Source of the DNA: JAFAGX01 sp035622175
Lineage (GTDB): Bacteria > Acidobacteriota > Terriglobia > Terriglobales > Acidobacteriaceae
DNA length: 64,000 nucleotides
NCBI GenBank assembly: GCA_035622175.1
Contig: DASPVV010000145.1
Location: 22,949 to 86,948, forward strand
Reading direction: 5' to 3'
Part shown: positions 7,303 through 16,669 of the stretch, in pieces
How the letters are laid out: each line of letters opens with the position of its first letter
How positions within the stretch are numbered: the stretch's first letter is position 1
Made by a program: the position numbers and the translations under genes
The notes under the pieces: model-generated
Database searches by the model: none
Told to the model about the DNA's origin: nothing
Seen by the model: only the letters and a program-made list of their open reading frames with translations

Positions 7303-10300
7303 GCCCGTCCCGCCCATTCATTCTGAGGCCGGTGGCGACGATTCTGCTGATGACGGCGATTCTGCTGGTCGGCCTGGTGGCCTACACGCAATTGCCGGTG
7401 TCGGCCCTGCCGCAAGTCGACTACCCCACGATTCAGGTGCTCACCTTTTACCCCGGGGCCAATCCCGAGGTCATGGCGACCACGGTGACGGCACCTCTCG
7501 AACGGCAATTTGGCCAAATGCAGGGCCTCAGCCAAATGACCTCGACCAGCGCCGGGAACGTGTCGGTCATCGTGCTGCAATTCAACCTCTCGCTCGACAT
7601 CGATGTCGCCGAGGAAGAGGTGCAATCGGCGATCAACGCGGCCCAGAGTTACCTGCCGGCCAATTTGCCCACCCCTCCGGTGTACAACAAGACCAATCCC
7701 GCCGACGCGCCGATTCTGACCCTGGGAGTTACCTCGAGCAGCATGCCTTTGTCCCAGGTCGAAGATCTGATTGACACGCGCCTGGCGCCGAAGCTTTCGC
7801 AACTCAACGGCGTTGGACTGGTCAGCATCAGCGGCGGACAGAAACCGGCGGTGCGGATTCAGGTGAATCCCACCAAGCTGTCCTCCTATGGCATCAACCT
7901 GGAAGACATGCGCACGGCGCTCGTTCAGGCGAGCGTCAACGCCGCCAAAGGCAACTTCGACGGCCCGCGGCAGGATTATCAGATTGACGCCAACGATCAG
8001 ATCACCGACGCCGGTGACTATCGCAAGGTCGTCGTCGCCTATCGCAACGGGGCTCCGGTTTTGGTGAAGGATGTCGCCAGCGTGGTCAACGGCGTAGAGA
8101 ACGTGCAACTGGCGGCCTGGATGAACACCACGCCGTCCGTCGTCTTGAACATCCAGCGCCAGCCCGGGGCCAACACGATCAGCGTCGTCAGGAGCATCAA
8201 GAAACTCTTACCCCAGCTCGAGGCCAATTTGCCGGCCGCCATCGAGATTACCCAGCTGACGGATCTGACCACCAGCATCCAAGCCTCCGTGGACGATGTC
8301 GAATTCGAGCTCATGCTGACCATCGGCTTGGTGGTGATGGTCATCTTTCTCTTCCTCCGCAGCCTGCGGGCCACCATCATACCGAGCGTCGCCGTGCCGC
8401 TCTCGCTGGTGGGCACCTTCGGTGCGATGTATAGTCTCGGCTACAGTCTGGACAACCTTTCCCTGATGGCGTTGACCATTTCGACCGGGTTCGTCGTCGA
8501 CGACGCCATCGTCATGATTGAAAACATCTCGCGCTTTCTTGAAGAGGGCGAATCGCCGCTGCAGGCGGCTTTGAAGGGCGCCGGACAAATTGGCTTCACG
8601 ATTCTCTCCCTGACCGTGTCCCTGATCGCGGTCTTGATTCCCCTGTTATTCATGCGCGATGTGGTGGGCCGTCTGTTTCGCGAATTCGCGGTAACTCTGG
8701 CCGTGACCATCCTTATTTCCTGCGTGGTATCCCTCACCCTGACGCCGATGATGTGTTCGCGCATCCTGCGGCACAACCCCCAATCCGAGCAGAGCCGCTG
8801 GTATCAGGCCTCGGACCGCGCCTTTCGCAGCATGATCGAGTTCTACGGCCGCACCCTGTCGGTGGTTCTCCGCTACCAAACCCTGACCCTTCTGGTCGCC
8901 GCGGCCACCCTGGTGGTGACCGTCGTGCTCTACATCGTGATTCCCAAAGGCTTCTTTCCGGTGCAGGATACGGGCGTCATTCAGGGCATCTCGCAGGCAC
9001 CCGAATCCATTTCTTTTTCCGCCATGGCAGCCAAACAACAGGAGCTTGCCTCGGTCATTCTCGCGGACCCCTCGGTCAAGAGCCTGTCGTCGTTCATCGG
9101 CGCCGATGGGACCAACACCACGCTCAACAGCGGGCGCATGGCCATCAACCTGAAGCCCATCGAGCAGCGCGACTTGACGGCCTCCGATGTGATTCGGCGG
9201 CTGGAAGAAAAGCTGGCCGACGTACACGGCATCCGCCTTTACATGCAGCCGGTGCAGGACATCACCGTGGATGACAGAGTGACCCGCACGCAATATCAGT
9301 ACACGCTCGAAGATCCGGACATCAACGAACTCAACACCTGGGCCGCCAAGTTCGTCGAGGAGCTCAAGCAGGTGCCCAGTTTGGAAGATGTGGCCACCGA
9401 TCAGCAGACTCGGGGGCAGGCGATTTCGCTCGACGTCGATCGCGTCACCGCCTCGCGTTTGGGAATTGCTCCGGCCACCGTCGACAACACGCTGTACGAC
9501 GCCTACGGGCAACGGCAAATCAATACCCTGTACACGCAACTGAATCAGTATCACGTCATCCTGGAAGCGCAGCCGGAATGGCAGCAGGATCCGGGCAAGC
9601 TAAGCTCGGTGTACCTGCAATCGAATGCGTCGACGGGCGCGACGGGCGCGGCGGCTTCCACCTCGTTCTCCGCCTCCGGATCGAGCTCGGCCGGCTCCAA
9701 TGCGACCACCACTTCGGTGCTGTACACGCCGGCGGCGGCGACCCTGCAGCCGGCAGAAACGGTGATCGCGGCGGGGAACAGCTCGCCGGCGAACTCGTCC
9801 CTCAACGCCGGTGTCTTTTCCGGAACCACCCCCAACACCACGGTCGCCGCGACCGGCGCCAACGCGGTCCCGCTCAGCGCGTTCCTCCACGTATCGAACA
9901 CGACCGAGGCTCTCTCCATCAATCATCAGGGACAGTTTCCCTCCGTCACTGTCTCCTTCAATCTGGCGCCGAACGCCGCCCTGGGCACGGCCATCGGCGA
10001 TATCAACCGCATCGCCAACGACCTTCGCTTCCCGGCCAGCCTGCAGGGCCAGTTTCAAGGAACCGCGGCTGCGTTTGAAAACTCGCTCTCGAACGAGGCT
10101 TGGCTGATTCTGGCGGCGCTCGGAACCGTCTATATCGTGCTGGGCGTGCTCTACGAGAGTTTTATCCACCCGGTTACGATTCTTTCTACCTTGCCCTCGG
10201 CCGGCGTGGGCGCGCTGTTGGCGCTCATGCTCTTCCGCCAGGACCTGAGCGTCGTGGCCATCATCGGCATCATTCTGCTGATCGGGATCGTGAAAAAGAA

Positions 10301-10643
10301 CGGCATTATGATCGTCGATTTCGCGCTCGAAGCCCAGCGCGAGCGGGGGAAAAACTCGACCGAGGCCATCTACGAGGCCAGCCTGCTGCGCTTCCGCCCC
10401 ATCATGATGACCACCATGGCGGCACTGCTCGGCGGCATTCCCCTGGCCCTGGGGCGCGGATACGGCTCGGAACTGCGTCGCCCGCTGGGCATCTCCATGG
10501 TCGGGGGCCTGCTCGTGAGTCAGGTGCTCACCCTCTATACCACCCCCGTGATTTACATCTTTTTTGACCGTTTGGGGCAGCGTTTTCGCGGTCCGGAGCC
10601 AGGCGGGGAAAAGGGGCCGCAACCAGCGCCAGAGAAAGCATGA
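7299..10643 (+). CDS. RND multidrug efflux pump subunit, MdtB-like, with a Ser/Ala/Thr-rich insert
   Basis: A 1114-aa proton-driven RND inner-membrane transporter. It has the family layout: TM1 at the N-terminus (PVATILLMTAILLVGLVAYTQLP), a large periplasmic loop, TM2-6 with FVVDDAIVMIENISR (the proton-relay Asp pair in TM4), a second periplasmic loop, and the C-terminal TM block with IGIVKKNGIMIVDFA. It is about 75-80 residues longer than usual. The excess is a low-complexity Ser/Ala/Thr/Gly insert at roughly residues 776-855 (9625-9865) in the second periplasmic loop, just before VPLSAF. The GTG start overlaps the adaptor stop, and its own stop overlaps the next start (ATGA). It probably forms a heteromeric MdtB2C-type pump with the next product. 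Confidence 0.93.
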   Translation: MSPSRPFILRPVATILLMTAILLVGLVAYTQLPVSALPQVDYPTIQVLTFYPGANPEVMATTVTAPLERQFGQMQGLSQMTSTSAGNVSVIVLQFNLSLDIDVAEEEVQSAINAAQSYLPANLPTPPVYNKTNPADAPILTLGVTSSSMPLSQVEDLIDTRLAPKLSQLNGVGLVSISGGQKPAVRIQVNPTKLSSYGINLEDMRTALVQASVNAAKGNFDGPRQDYQIDANDQITDAGDYRKVVVAYRNGAPVLVKDVASVVNGVENVQLAAWMNTTPSVVLNIQRQPGANTISVVRSIKKLLPQLEANLPAAIEITQLTDLTTSIQASVDDVEFELMLTIGLVVMVIFLFLRSLRATIIPSVAVPLSLVGTFGAMYSLGYSLDNLSLMALTISTGFVVDDAIVMIENISRFLEEGESPLQAALKGAGQIGFTILSLTVSLIAVLIPLLFMRDVVGRLFREFAVTLAVTILISCVVSLTLTPMMCSRILRHNPQSEQSRWYQASDRAFRSMIEFYGRTLSVVLRYQTLTLLVAAATLVVTVVLYIVIPKGFFPVQDTGVIQGISQAPESISFSAMAAKQQELASVILADPSVKSLSSFIGADGTNTTLNSGRMAINLKPIEQRDLTASDVIRRLEEKLADVHGIRLYMQPVQDITVDDRVTRTQYQYTLEDPDINELNTWAAKFVEELKQVPSLEDVATDQQTRGQAISLDVDRVTASRLGIAPATVDNTLYDAYGQRQINTLYTQLNQYHVILEAQPEWQQDPGKLSSVYLQSNASTGATGAAASTSFSASGSSSAGSNATTTSVLYTPAAATLQPAETVIAAGNSSPANSSLNAGVFSGTTPNTTVAATGANAVPLSAFLHVSNTTEALSINHQGQFPSVTVSFNLAPNAALGTAIGDINRIANDLRFPASLQGQFQGTAAAFENSLSNEAWLILAALGTVYIVLGVLYESFIHPVTILSTLPSAGVGALLALMLFRQDLSVVAIIGIILLIGIVKKNGIMIVDFALEAQRERGKNSTEAIYEASLLRFRPIMMTTMAALLGGIPLALGRGYGSELRRPLGISMVGGLLVSQVLTLYTTPVIYIFFDRLGQRFRGPEPGGEKGPQPAPEKA

Positions 10644-13600
10644 ACCTGTCGCAACCATTCATCCGCCGGCCCGTGGCCACGACGCTGCTGACGCTGGCCG
10701 TCGCGCTGGCGGGTGCGATTGGCTTTACCGTGCTGCCGGTGTCTCCCCTACCCCAGGTCGACTTTCCGACCATCTCGGTGTCGGCCAGCCTGCCCGGAGC
10801 GAGCGCAGAGATCATGGCGTCCTCGGTGGCCACTCCGCTCGAACGGCAATTCGGGCACGTCGCCGGCGTTACCGAGATGACCTCCTCGAGTTCGCTGGGC
10901 AGTACCTCGGTGACCCTGCAATTTGACCTGTCGCGCGATATCGACGGCGCGGCCCGCGACGTCGAAGCCGCCATCAATGCGGCGCGCACCTACCTGCCGG
11001 CCAACCTGCCCGCCAACCCGACCTACCGCAAGGTGAACCCGGCCGACGCCCCCATCATGATCCTGGGGCTCACCTCCAACAAGTATCCGATTCCCAAGCT
11101 CTATGATGAAGCATCCACCGTCATCGAGCAGAAGCTTTCCCAAATTCAAGGGGTAGGCCAGGTGGTGGTCGGCGGCGGCGCCTTGCCCTCGGTGCGGGTC
11201 GAAGTGAATCCCACCCAGCTCGAGAGCCGGGGGTTAACCCTGAGCAACATCCAGTCGGTGCTCAGCCTGGAAAACTCCGACATGCCAACCGGACGCTTGT
11301 CCAACGGCGCCATGACCACCGACATCATTACCAACGGCCAGATTTCAGACGCCGAACAATATAAGCCGCTGATCATCGGTTACAACAACGGCCTGGCGGT
11401 CCGCCTCTCCGACGTAGCCGAGGTGGTCAACTCGACGCAGAATCTGCGCACCGCGGGCTACCTCAACGGGGTTCCGTCGATCACGGTCATCATCTTTCGC
11501 CAGCCTGGAGCGAACATCATCGAGACGGTGGAGCGTATTCGTTCCCAGTTGCCGTTCCTCGAGGCCATCCTGCCGCAGGGCATCAAGGCGACCATCGTGC
11601 TCGATCGCACCACCACCATTCGCGCCTCGGTCGCCGACGTCGAACGGACCCTGCTCATTTCCGTGGCTCTGGTCGTTCTCGTGGTCTTCGTTTTTCTGCG
11701 CAATCCGCGCGCCACCCTGATTCCAAGCGTCGCCGTCCCGGTATCGCTCGTGGGCACCTTCGCCATCATGTATCTGGTCGGCTTCAGCCTGGATAATTTG
11801 TCGCTCATGGCCCTCACCATATCGACCGGCTTCGTCATCGACGACGCCATTGTGGTGATGGAAAATATTTCCCGCTACCTCGAACAGGGATGGAAGCCGA
11901 TCGACGCAGCTCTGAAGGGAGCCCAAGAGATCGGGTTCACGGTTTTCTCGATCAGTATCTCGCTGGTCGCCGTGTTTATCCCGATTCTCCTGATGGCGGG
12001 CATCGTCGGACGGCTCTTCCGCGAATTCGCCGTGACCCTGGCCACGGCGATCCTGGTGTCGATGGTGATCTCGCTGACCACCACTCCCACCATGTGCGCC
12101 CACCTGCTCAAGGCGGAGGAGCCGGAAAAGCGCGGCCGTCTGTACCGTTCGAGCGAGAAGTTCTTTGCCGGCATGCTTTGGCTCTATCGTCACTCGCTCG
12201 AGTGGGTGCTGGCCAATCCCGGATTCACCCTGGCCATCCTGCTGCTGACCATTGTCTTGAACTTCGTCCTGATCGTGCGGATTCCCAAGGGATTCTTCCC
12301 GCAGCAGGATACCGGAGCCCTGGTCGGCGGCGTGCAGGGACCGCAGGATGCTTCGTTTCCCTTTATGAATCATTCCATTTTGCAATTGGTGGAGGTCATC
12401 AAGGCGGATCCTGCGGTGGCCAATGTGAATGCCTACACCGGCGGAAATGGGGCCAGCAATGGAGGCTTTATCTATATCGCGCTCAAGCCGCTGGCGGAGC
12501 GGAAGGTGGGCGCGGCGGACATCATGAATCGCCTGCGTCCGAAACTCAATCGTCTTCCCGTGGCTTCAGCCTTCCTGCAAGCCGTGCAGGATCTGCGCAT
12601 CGGGGGCCGGTCGAGCAACGCTCTGTATCAGTACACCATGCAGACTGACAATATTGCGGATCTGGCGCACTGGGGACCGCTTCTGCTCAGCCACATGAAA
12701 ACCCTTCCCGGCCTCGAGGATGTCAACAGCGATCAACAGAATGGCGGCCTGCAACAGTTGCTGGCCTATGACCGGGTTACCGCGTCGCGGCTGGGCCAGA
12801 CCGCCAGTTCCCTCGACAGCGCGCTTTATTCGGCGTTTGGCCAGGCGGAAGTCTCCGTCATCTACTCCGCCATGAACCAGTATTACGTGGTGCTCGAAGT
12901 CGCCCCCGCGTACTGGCAGTCACCCGAGGACCTCAACTACCTCTACATCAAGAGCAATAGCAACGGGAACAACGCGGTCGCGATGACGCCGATCTCGACC
13001 CTGGCCCCGGCACAAACCAATACTACGGCGCTGCAGGTCAACCATACCGGGCAGTTTCCCTCCGTGACCGTGTCCTTCAATCTCGCGCCCAATGTCTCTT
13101 TGAGCCAAGCAACCCAGGAGATTCAGCAACTGGAGCAGCGCTTGGGCACACCAGCGACCATCCAAGGCTTCTTCTCCGGGACGCTCGAGGCCTACCAGCA
13201 ATCCCTCTCGACAGAACCCATCCTGGTCACGACCGCGTTGCTCGCGGTCTACATCGTGCTCGGCATCTTGTACGAAAGCTTCGTGCATCCCCTGACCATC
13301 ATTTCCACGCTGCCATCGGCGAGTGTCGGCGCCATGCTCGCGCTCATGCTTTTCCACATGGATCTCAACGTGATCTCCATCATCGGAATCGTGCTGCTCA
13401 TTGGCATCGTCAAGAAGAATGCCATCATGATGATTGATTTCGCCCTCCTGGCGGAGCGCGAGGAAGGCAAGAACACGAGGGACTCCATCTTTGAGGCCTG
13501 CATGCTGCGTTTCCGTCCCATTCTGATGACTACCATGGCCGCGTTATTCGGAGCGCTGCCCCTGGCCTTCGGGACGGGAACCGGTTCGGAACTCCGCCGG

Positions 13601-13747
13601 CCGCTTGGGATCACCATTGTGGGCGGGTTGCTCTTGAGCCAATTGATCACCCTGTATACGACCCCAGTCGTGTACCTGACGCTCGATCGCCTGCGGCTGC
13701 GCGCTTCGCCCGCCGGCGCCGGCAAGCAGTTCGCGGAGGAACGATGA
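10640..13747 (+). CDS. RND multidrug efflux pump subunit, MdtC-like
   Basis: A 1035-aa RND transporter of normal length. It opens with a hydrophobic TM1 after FIRRPVATTLLTLAVALAGA and carries the TM4 motif GFVIDDAIVVMENISRYLE and the conserved GIVKKNAIMMIDFALL near the end. The second periplasmic loop is standard here (MTPISTLAPAQTN...VNHTGQFPSVTVSFNLAPN), without the insert seen in its partner. Two different RND subunits in tandem behind one adaptor is the MdtABC/MuxABC arrangement. Both junctions are ATGA overlaps, so the two subunits should be made in a fixed ratio. Confidence 0.94.
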   Translation: MNLSQPFIRRPVATTLLTLAVALAGAIGFTVLPVSPLPQVDFPTISVSASLPGASAEIMASSVATPLERQFGHVAGVTEMTSSSSLGSTSVTLQFDLSRDIDGAARDVEAAINAARTYLPANLPANPTYRKVNPADAPIMILGLTSNKYPIPKLYDEASTVIEQKLSQIQGVGQVVVGGGALPSVRVEVNPTQLESRGLTLSNIQSVLSLENSDMPTGRLSNGAMTTDIITNGQISDAEQYKPLIIGYNNGLAVRLSDVAEVVNSTQNLRTAGYLNGVPSITVIIFRQPGANIIETVERIRSQLPFLEAILPQGIKATIVLDRTTTIRASVADVERTLLISVALVVLVVFVFLRNPRATLIPSVAVPVSLVGTFAIMYLVGFSLDNLSLMALTISTGFVIDDAIVVMENISRYLEQGWKPIDAALKGAQEIGFTVFSISISLVAVFIPILLMAGIVGRLFREFAVTLATAILVSMVISLTTTPTMCAHLLKAEEPEKRGRLYRSSEKFFAGMLWLYRHSLEWVLANPGFTLAILLLTIVLNFVLIVRIPKGFFPQQDTGALVGGVQGPQDASFPFMNHSILQLVEVIKADPAVANVNAYTGGNGASNGGFIYIALKPLAERKVGAADIMNRLRPKLNRLPVASAFLQAVQDLRIGGRSSNALYQYTMQTDNIADLAHWGPLLLSHMKTLPGLEDVNSDQQNGGLQQLLAYDRVTASRLGQTASSLDSALYSAFGQAEVSVIYSAMNQYYVVLEVAPAYWQSPEDLNYLYIKSNSNGNNAVAMTPISTLAPAQTNTTALQVNHTGQFPSVTVSFNLAPNVSLSQATQEIQQLEQRLGTPATIQGFFSGTLEAYQQSLSTEPILVTTALLAVYIVLGILYESFVHPLTIISTLPSASVGAMLALMLFHMDLNVISIIGIVLLIGIVKKNAIMMIDFALLAEREEGKNTRDSIFEACMLRFRPILMTTMAALFGALPLAFGTGTGSELRRPLGITIVGGLLLSQLITLYTTPVVYLTLDRLRLRASPAGAGKQFAEER

Positions 13748-15297
13748 GGACGACCGTAGGGCCCGCCAAAGAAAATCGCCGCGCTCGCCTCCTGTGCTTG
13801 CTGACAGGGGTGGGAGCGATGGCGGCCTGCGCGGTTGGGCCCAAGTACCATCCCCCGGCCACGCCCACGCCCGCGGCTCCCAGCTACAAGGAGTCCACGG
13901 TCAACTTCCAATCCACCGAGGGATGGAAAGTAGCCAGCCCGCAAGAGGCCATGCTGCGCGGCCAATGGTGGGAGATCTTCAAGGACCCGGAGTTGAATGC
14001 GCTCGAAGAGCAACTCAACATCAACAATCAGAATATCAAGGAATATTTTGAGAACCTTATGGAGGCGCGCGCTGCCATCCGCCAGGCACGTGCCCAATAT
14101 TGGCCGACGGTGACGGCCAATCCGTCCTGGCAGCGTTCGCGAGCCTCCGCCAACCTGGTCAACACCAACAACACGAGCGCCACCGGCCAGACCGCGAGCT
14201 CCGGCGAGCAGGCCACCATCTGGTCCTTTCCCATCGATGTTTCCTGGGTGTTTGATCTTTGGGGCAAGATTCGCAATGAAGTGCGGCAAGCGCAATATGG
14301 CGCCCAGGTAAGTGCCGCCGACCTCGAGAATGAGCGGCTCACGGAACAGGCCAGCCTGGGGGAATACTATTTCGAGATCCGCGGCCAGGACGCGTTGCAG
14401 AAGGTTCTCGACCAAACCGTGGTGGCTGACAAGAAAGCCTTGGAGCTTACGCGGGCTGCCTATGATTCCGGCGTGGATGACTACGTCTCGGTGGTCGCGG
14501 CCCAATCCACCCTGGAGAGTGCCGAGTCCCAAGCGATCAACCTCAAGATCGCGCGCGCGCAATACGAGCACGCCATCGCCATGTTGACCGGCAAAATCGC
14601 CTCCGAGTTCTCGATCCCGGTGCGTCCTGAGGTGACGGCACCGCCGCCGATTCCCGTGGGCGTGCCTTCCGAACTGCTCGAGCGGCGTCCTGACATTGCC
14701 GCGGCGGAGCGCACGCTGGCCGAGGCGAATGCGGTCATCGGGATCGGCTACGGCGCCTTTTTCCCGACCGTCTCGCTTGCCGCCGCGGGGGGTGTCGAGA
14801 GCTCCCAGGTCAAGAATTGGTTCACCTGGCCGAGCCGGTTCTGGTCGATCGGTCCTACCATCTCCCAGACCATTTTCAACGGCGGCTTATATCGCGCCGA
14901 GTTGCAACAATACACCGCCACCTACAACGCCGATCTGGCCGCCTACCGTCAGACCGTACTCACCGCCTTCGAGCAGGTGGAGGATTCCCTCGCGGCCGTG
15001 CGCCTCTACTCGCAACAGATCGAGAGACAGCAGGCCGCAGTCAAGGACGCCCAGCAATATCTCAGCTTGGAGCTGGGACGCTACGAGACCGGGATCGACC
15101 CCTATATCAACGTGCTTACGGCGCAAACTACGCTGCTCGCGGATCAGCAAACCTTAATCACGATCCAGGTCGGGGAAATGACCTCAGCCGTTTCCCTGAT
15201 CGAAGCTCTCGGCGGGGGATGGGACCAGTCGCAGTTGCCCACGCCAGCCCAGTTGACGCAAAAACCGTTGCCAGCGGACACGGCTCGGCAGCAGTGA
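13744..15297 (+). CDS. Outer-membrane efflux channel (NodT/OprM-type lipoprotein)
   Basis: A 517-aa TolC-family channel of the NodT subfamily, completing the tripartite pump. The signal region ends at a lipobox (AMAACAVGPKYHPP), so the mature protein is probably lipid-anchored through Cys, as in OprM. Two outer-membrane-efflux repeats follow, with helical signatures such as EQLNINNQNIKEYFENLMEARAAI and the second repeat's ELLERRPDIAAAERTLAEANAVIGI. The final helix contains TAFEQVEDSLAAVRLYSQQI. Its start overlaps the RND stop (ATGA). It is the last gene of the operon; the next gene is convergent. Confidence 0.93.
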   Translation: MRTTVGPAKENRRARLLCLLTGVGAMAACAVGPKYHPPATPTPAAPSYKESTVNFQSTEGWKVASPQEAMLRGQWWEIFKDPELNALEEQLNINNQNIKEYFENLMEARAAIRQARAQYWPTVTANPSWQRSRASANLVNTNNTSATGQTASSGEQATIWSFPIDVSWVFDLWGKIRNEVRQAQYGAQVSAADLENERLTEQASLGEYYFEIRGQDALQKVLDQTVVADKKALELTRAAYDSGVDDYVSVVAAQSTLESAESQAINLKIARAQYEHAIAMLTGKIASEFSIPVRPEVTAPPPIPVGVPSELLERRPDIAAAERTLAEANAVIGIGYGAFFPTVSLAAAGGVESSQVKNWFTWPSRFWSIGPTISQTIFNGGLYRAELQQYTATYNADLAAYRQTVLTAFEQVEDSLAAVRLYSQQIERQQAAVKDAQQYLSLELGRYETGIDPYINVLTAQTTLLADQQTLITIQVGEMTSAVSLIEALGGGWDQSQLPTPAQLTQKPLPADTARQQ

Positions 15298-15380
15298 ACA
15301 CCGCCGTCAACCGGGGGAAAAAACAACCAGGTCCGAGCACTGCCGGCAAAAACTACGCTCCCGCACAACCAGGCGGTCCG

Positions 15381-16409
15381 CTATTGTCCTCCGCCGAGGG
15401 CCCAATAACTGCTTCTGGCCAGCACTTTGCCGAGTTCAGGTCTCTTCAGCCTGACTCGGATGGCGTGGACGCCGGGATGCGGATCCTTGGGCACGAAGCT
15501 CAGCAGGTAGCGGCTGTGGAGGTGGTTGGTGAATTCGAGCATGCGGTTTTCGAAGCCGTCGCGCGTCGAAAAGGATTCGTATTCCCCGCCCGTCATCGCC
15601 GCAATCGCGTGGGGGGAATTTTTTCGCATCGCCTGCACACCCATCACGATCGGCGCCAACAGGTCTGGGCCTTCGTGCATCTCCTCCTGGTTCGTCCCGC
15701 GCATCGTATCCAGGATGTTCGAACGCGATGGCGAGAACGCCAGCGCATACATGCTGGTATTGCTACTCCCCACCAGAGTTACCACCTGGTCGATCTTCCT
15801 AGCCCAAACGCTGCCGTGATCGCGCGTCTCGCTGATCAGCAACAGCACGCGCTGGCGCTTCGCGGGCACGCGGTCGAGCAGCTTCTCCGAAAAATAGACT
15901 GCATCGAGGATGGCGGCGCCGTTATCGCCGGCTTTGAGATTCTTCAACTCCTCGGCAATCACCCTGCCATCGCTCGTGAAGTCGCGCTTGAGCTCCACTT
16001 GGCTGTCGAACTCGACGATCGCAACCTCGGTTAAGCCCTGGCTCAGCAAAGGATCGAGCATCGAGCCGAGCCCTCCGATCCTGGGGATCTCGTAAGCGGC
16101 TCTGCGCCCACGCTGGATTGCGACCACCAGCGAGACCGGCTCGGAGTCTGCTTCTTCCTCCACCTGCGCTGCCTGCTCGATGCCGTCGTCCTCGACGACA
16201 AAATCTTTGGCTTGAAGTCCATAGATGGGCTTGCCATCCCCGCCTTTCACCAGAGTGGGCACCAGGACCAGGTTGGTCTCACTGCGGAAGGTTGGTTCCT
16301 GGGCCTCGACACTCCCCATCAAAAGCGGCAGAAGAAAAACTAGGCCGGCCATCGGGAAACGTAGAAGCGCCAGGGGAGGGAGCCTATTCGTGCTGGTCCA
16401 GTCGGGCAT
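15381..16409 (-). CDS. Exported VWFA-domain protein (acidobacterial VWFA-related type)
   Basis: About 342 aa. A signal peptide (PMAGLVFLLPLLMGSVEAQ) is followed by a short beta segment with LQAKDFVVEDDGIEQ, the hallmark N-terminal extension of VWFA proteins common in Acidobacteria. Then comes a von Willebrand factor A fold: VSLVVAIQRGRRAAYE where the MIDAS motif would be, IVEFDSQVELKRDFTSDG, and VLLLISETRDHGS. The usual MIDAS DxSxS is altered (VAIQRGR), so metal-dependent adhesion may be lost. The ATG at 16409 is chosen over an in-frame TTG at 16418. It stands alone, convergent with the efflux operon. Function is unknown. Confidence 0.82.
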   Translation of the reverse strand: MPDWTSTNRLPPLALLRFPMAGLVFLLPLLMGSVEAQEPTFRSETNLVLVPTLVKGGDGKPIYGLQAKDFVVEDDGIEQAAQVEEEADSEPVSLVVAIQRGRRAAYEIPRIGGLGSMLDPLLSQGLTEVAIVEFDSQVELKRDFTSDGRVIAEELKNLKAGDNGAAILDAVYFSEKLLDRVPAKRQRVLLLISETRDHGSVWARKIDQVVTLVGSSNTSMYALAFSPSRSNILDTMRGTNQEEMHEGPDLLAPIVMGVQAMRKNSPHAIAAMTGGEYESFSTRDGFENRMLEFTNHLHSRYLLSFVPKDPHPGVHAIRVRLKRPELGKVLARSSYWALGGGQ

Positions 16410-16669
16410 ACGGTTCAAGTCTTCCCTGCCAACGCTGCTAGCTGGCTTTGCGGGCCTCGCGTCCGGCCGTCCCCAGCTCTAGCCTGGCGGCATCACCAAA
16501 GTTTCAGCCAAGCCCATGTTGTTACACAACTTTACGTCGCTAGGCAGCTTTACGCTCTACAATAATTCTCAATCGAGCAGGCATGGCAAATCATCATCCC
16601 ATAGTAAAGCTACCGAGTCGCAGTTTGGAGCGATGTTCGCGAAAGGCGCCACTTTTACGAGCGAGCGGC

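Noticed and set aside
16531..16563. Promoter before the first TonB-dependent receptor (TTTACG ... TACAAT)
   Set aside because: TACAAT is a good -10, but the -35 candidates are 20-21 bp away, too far to support.
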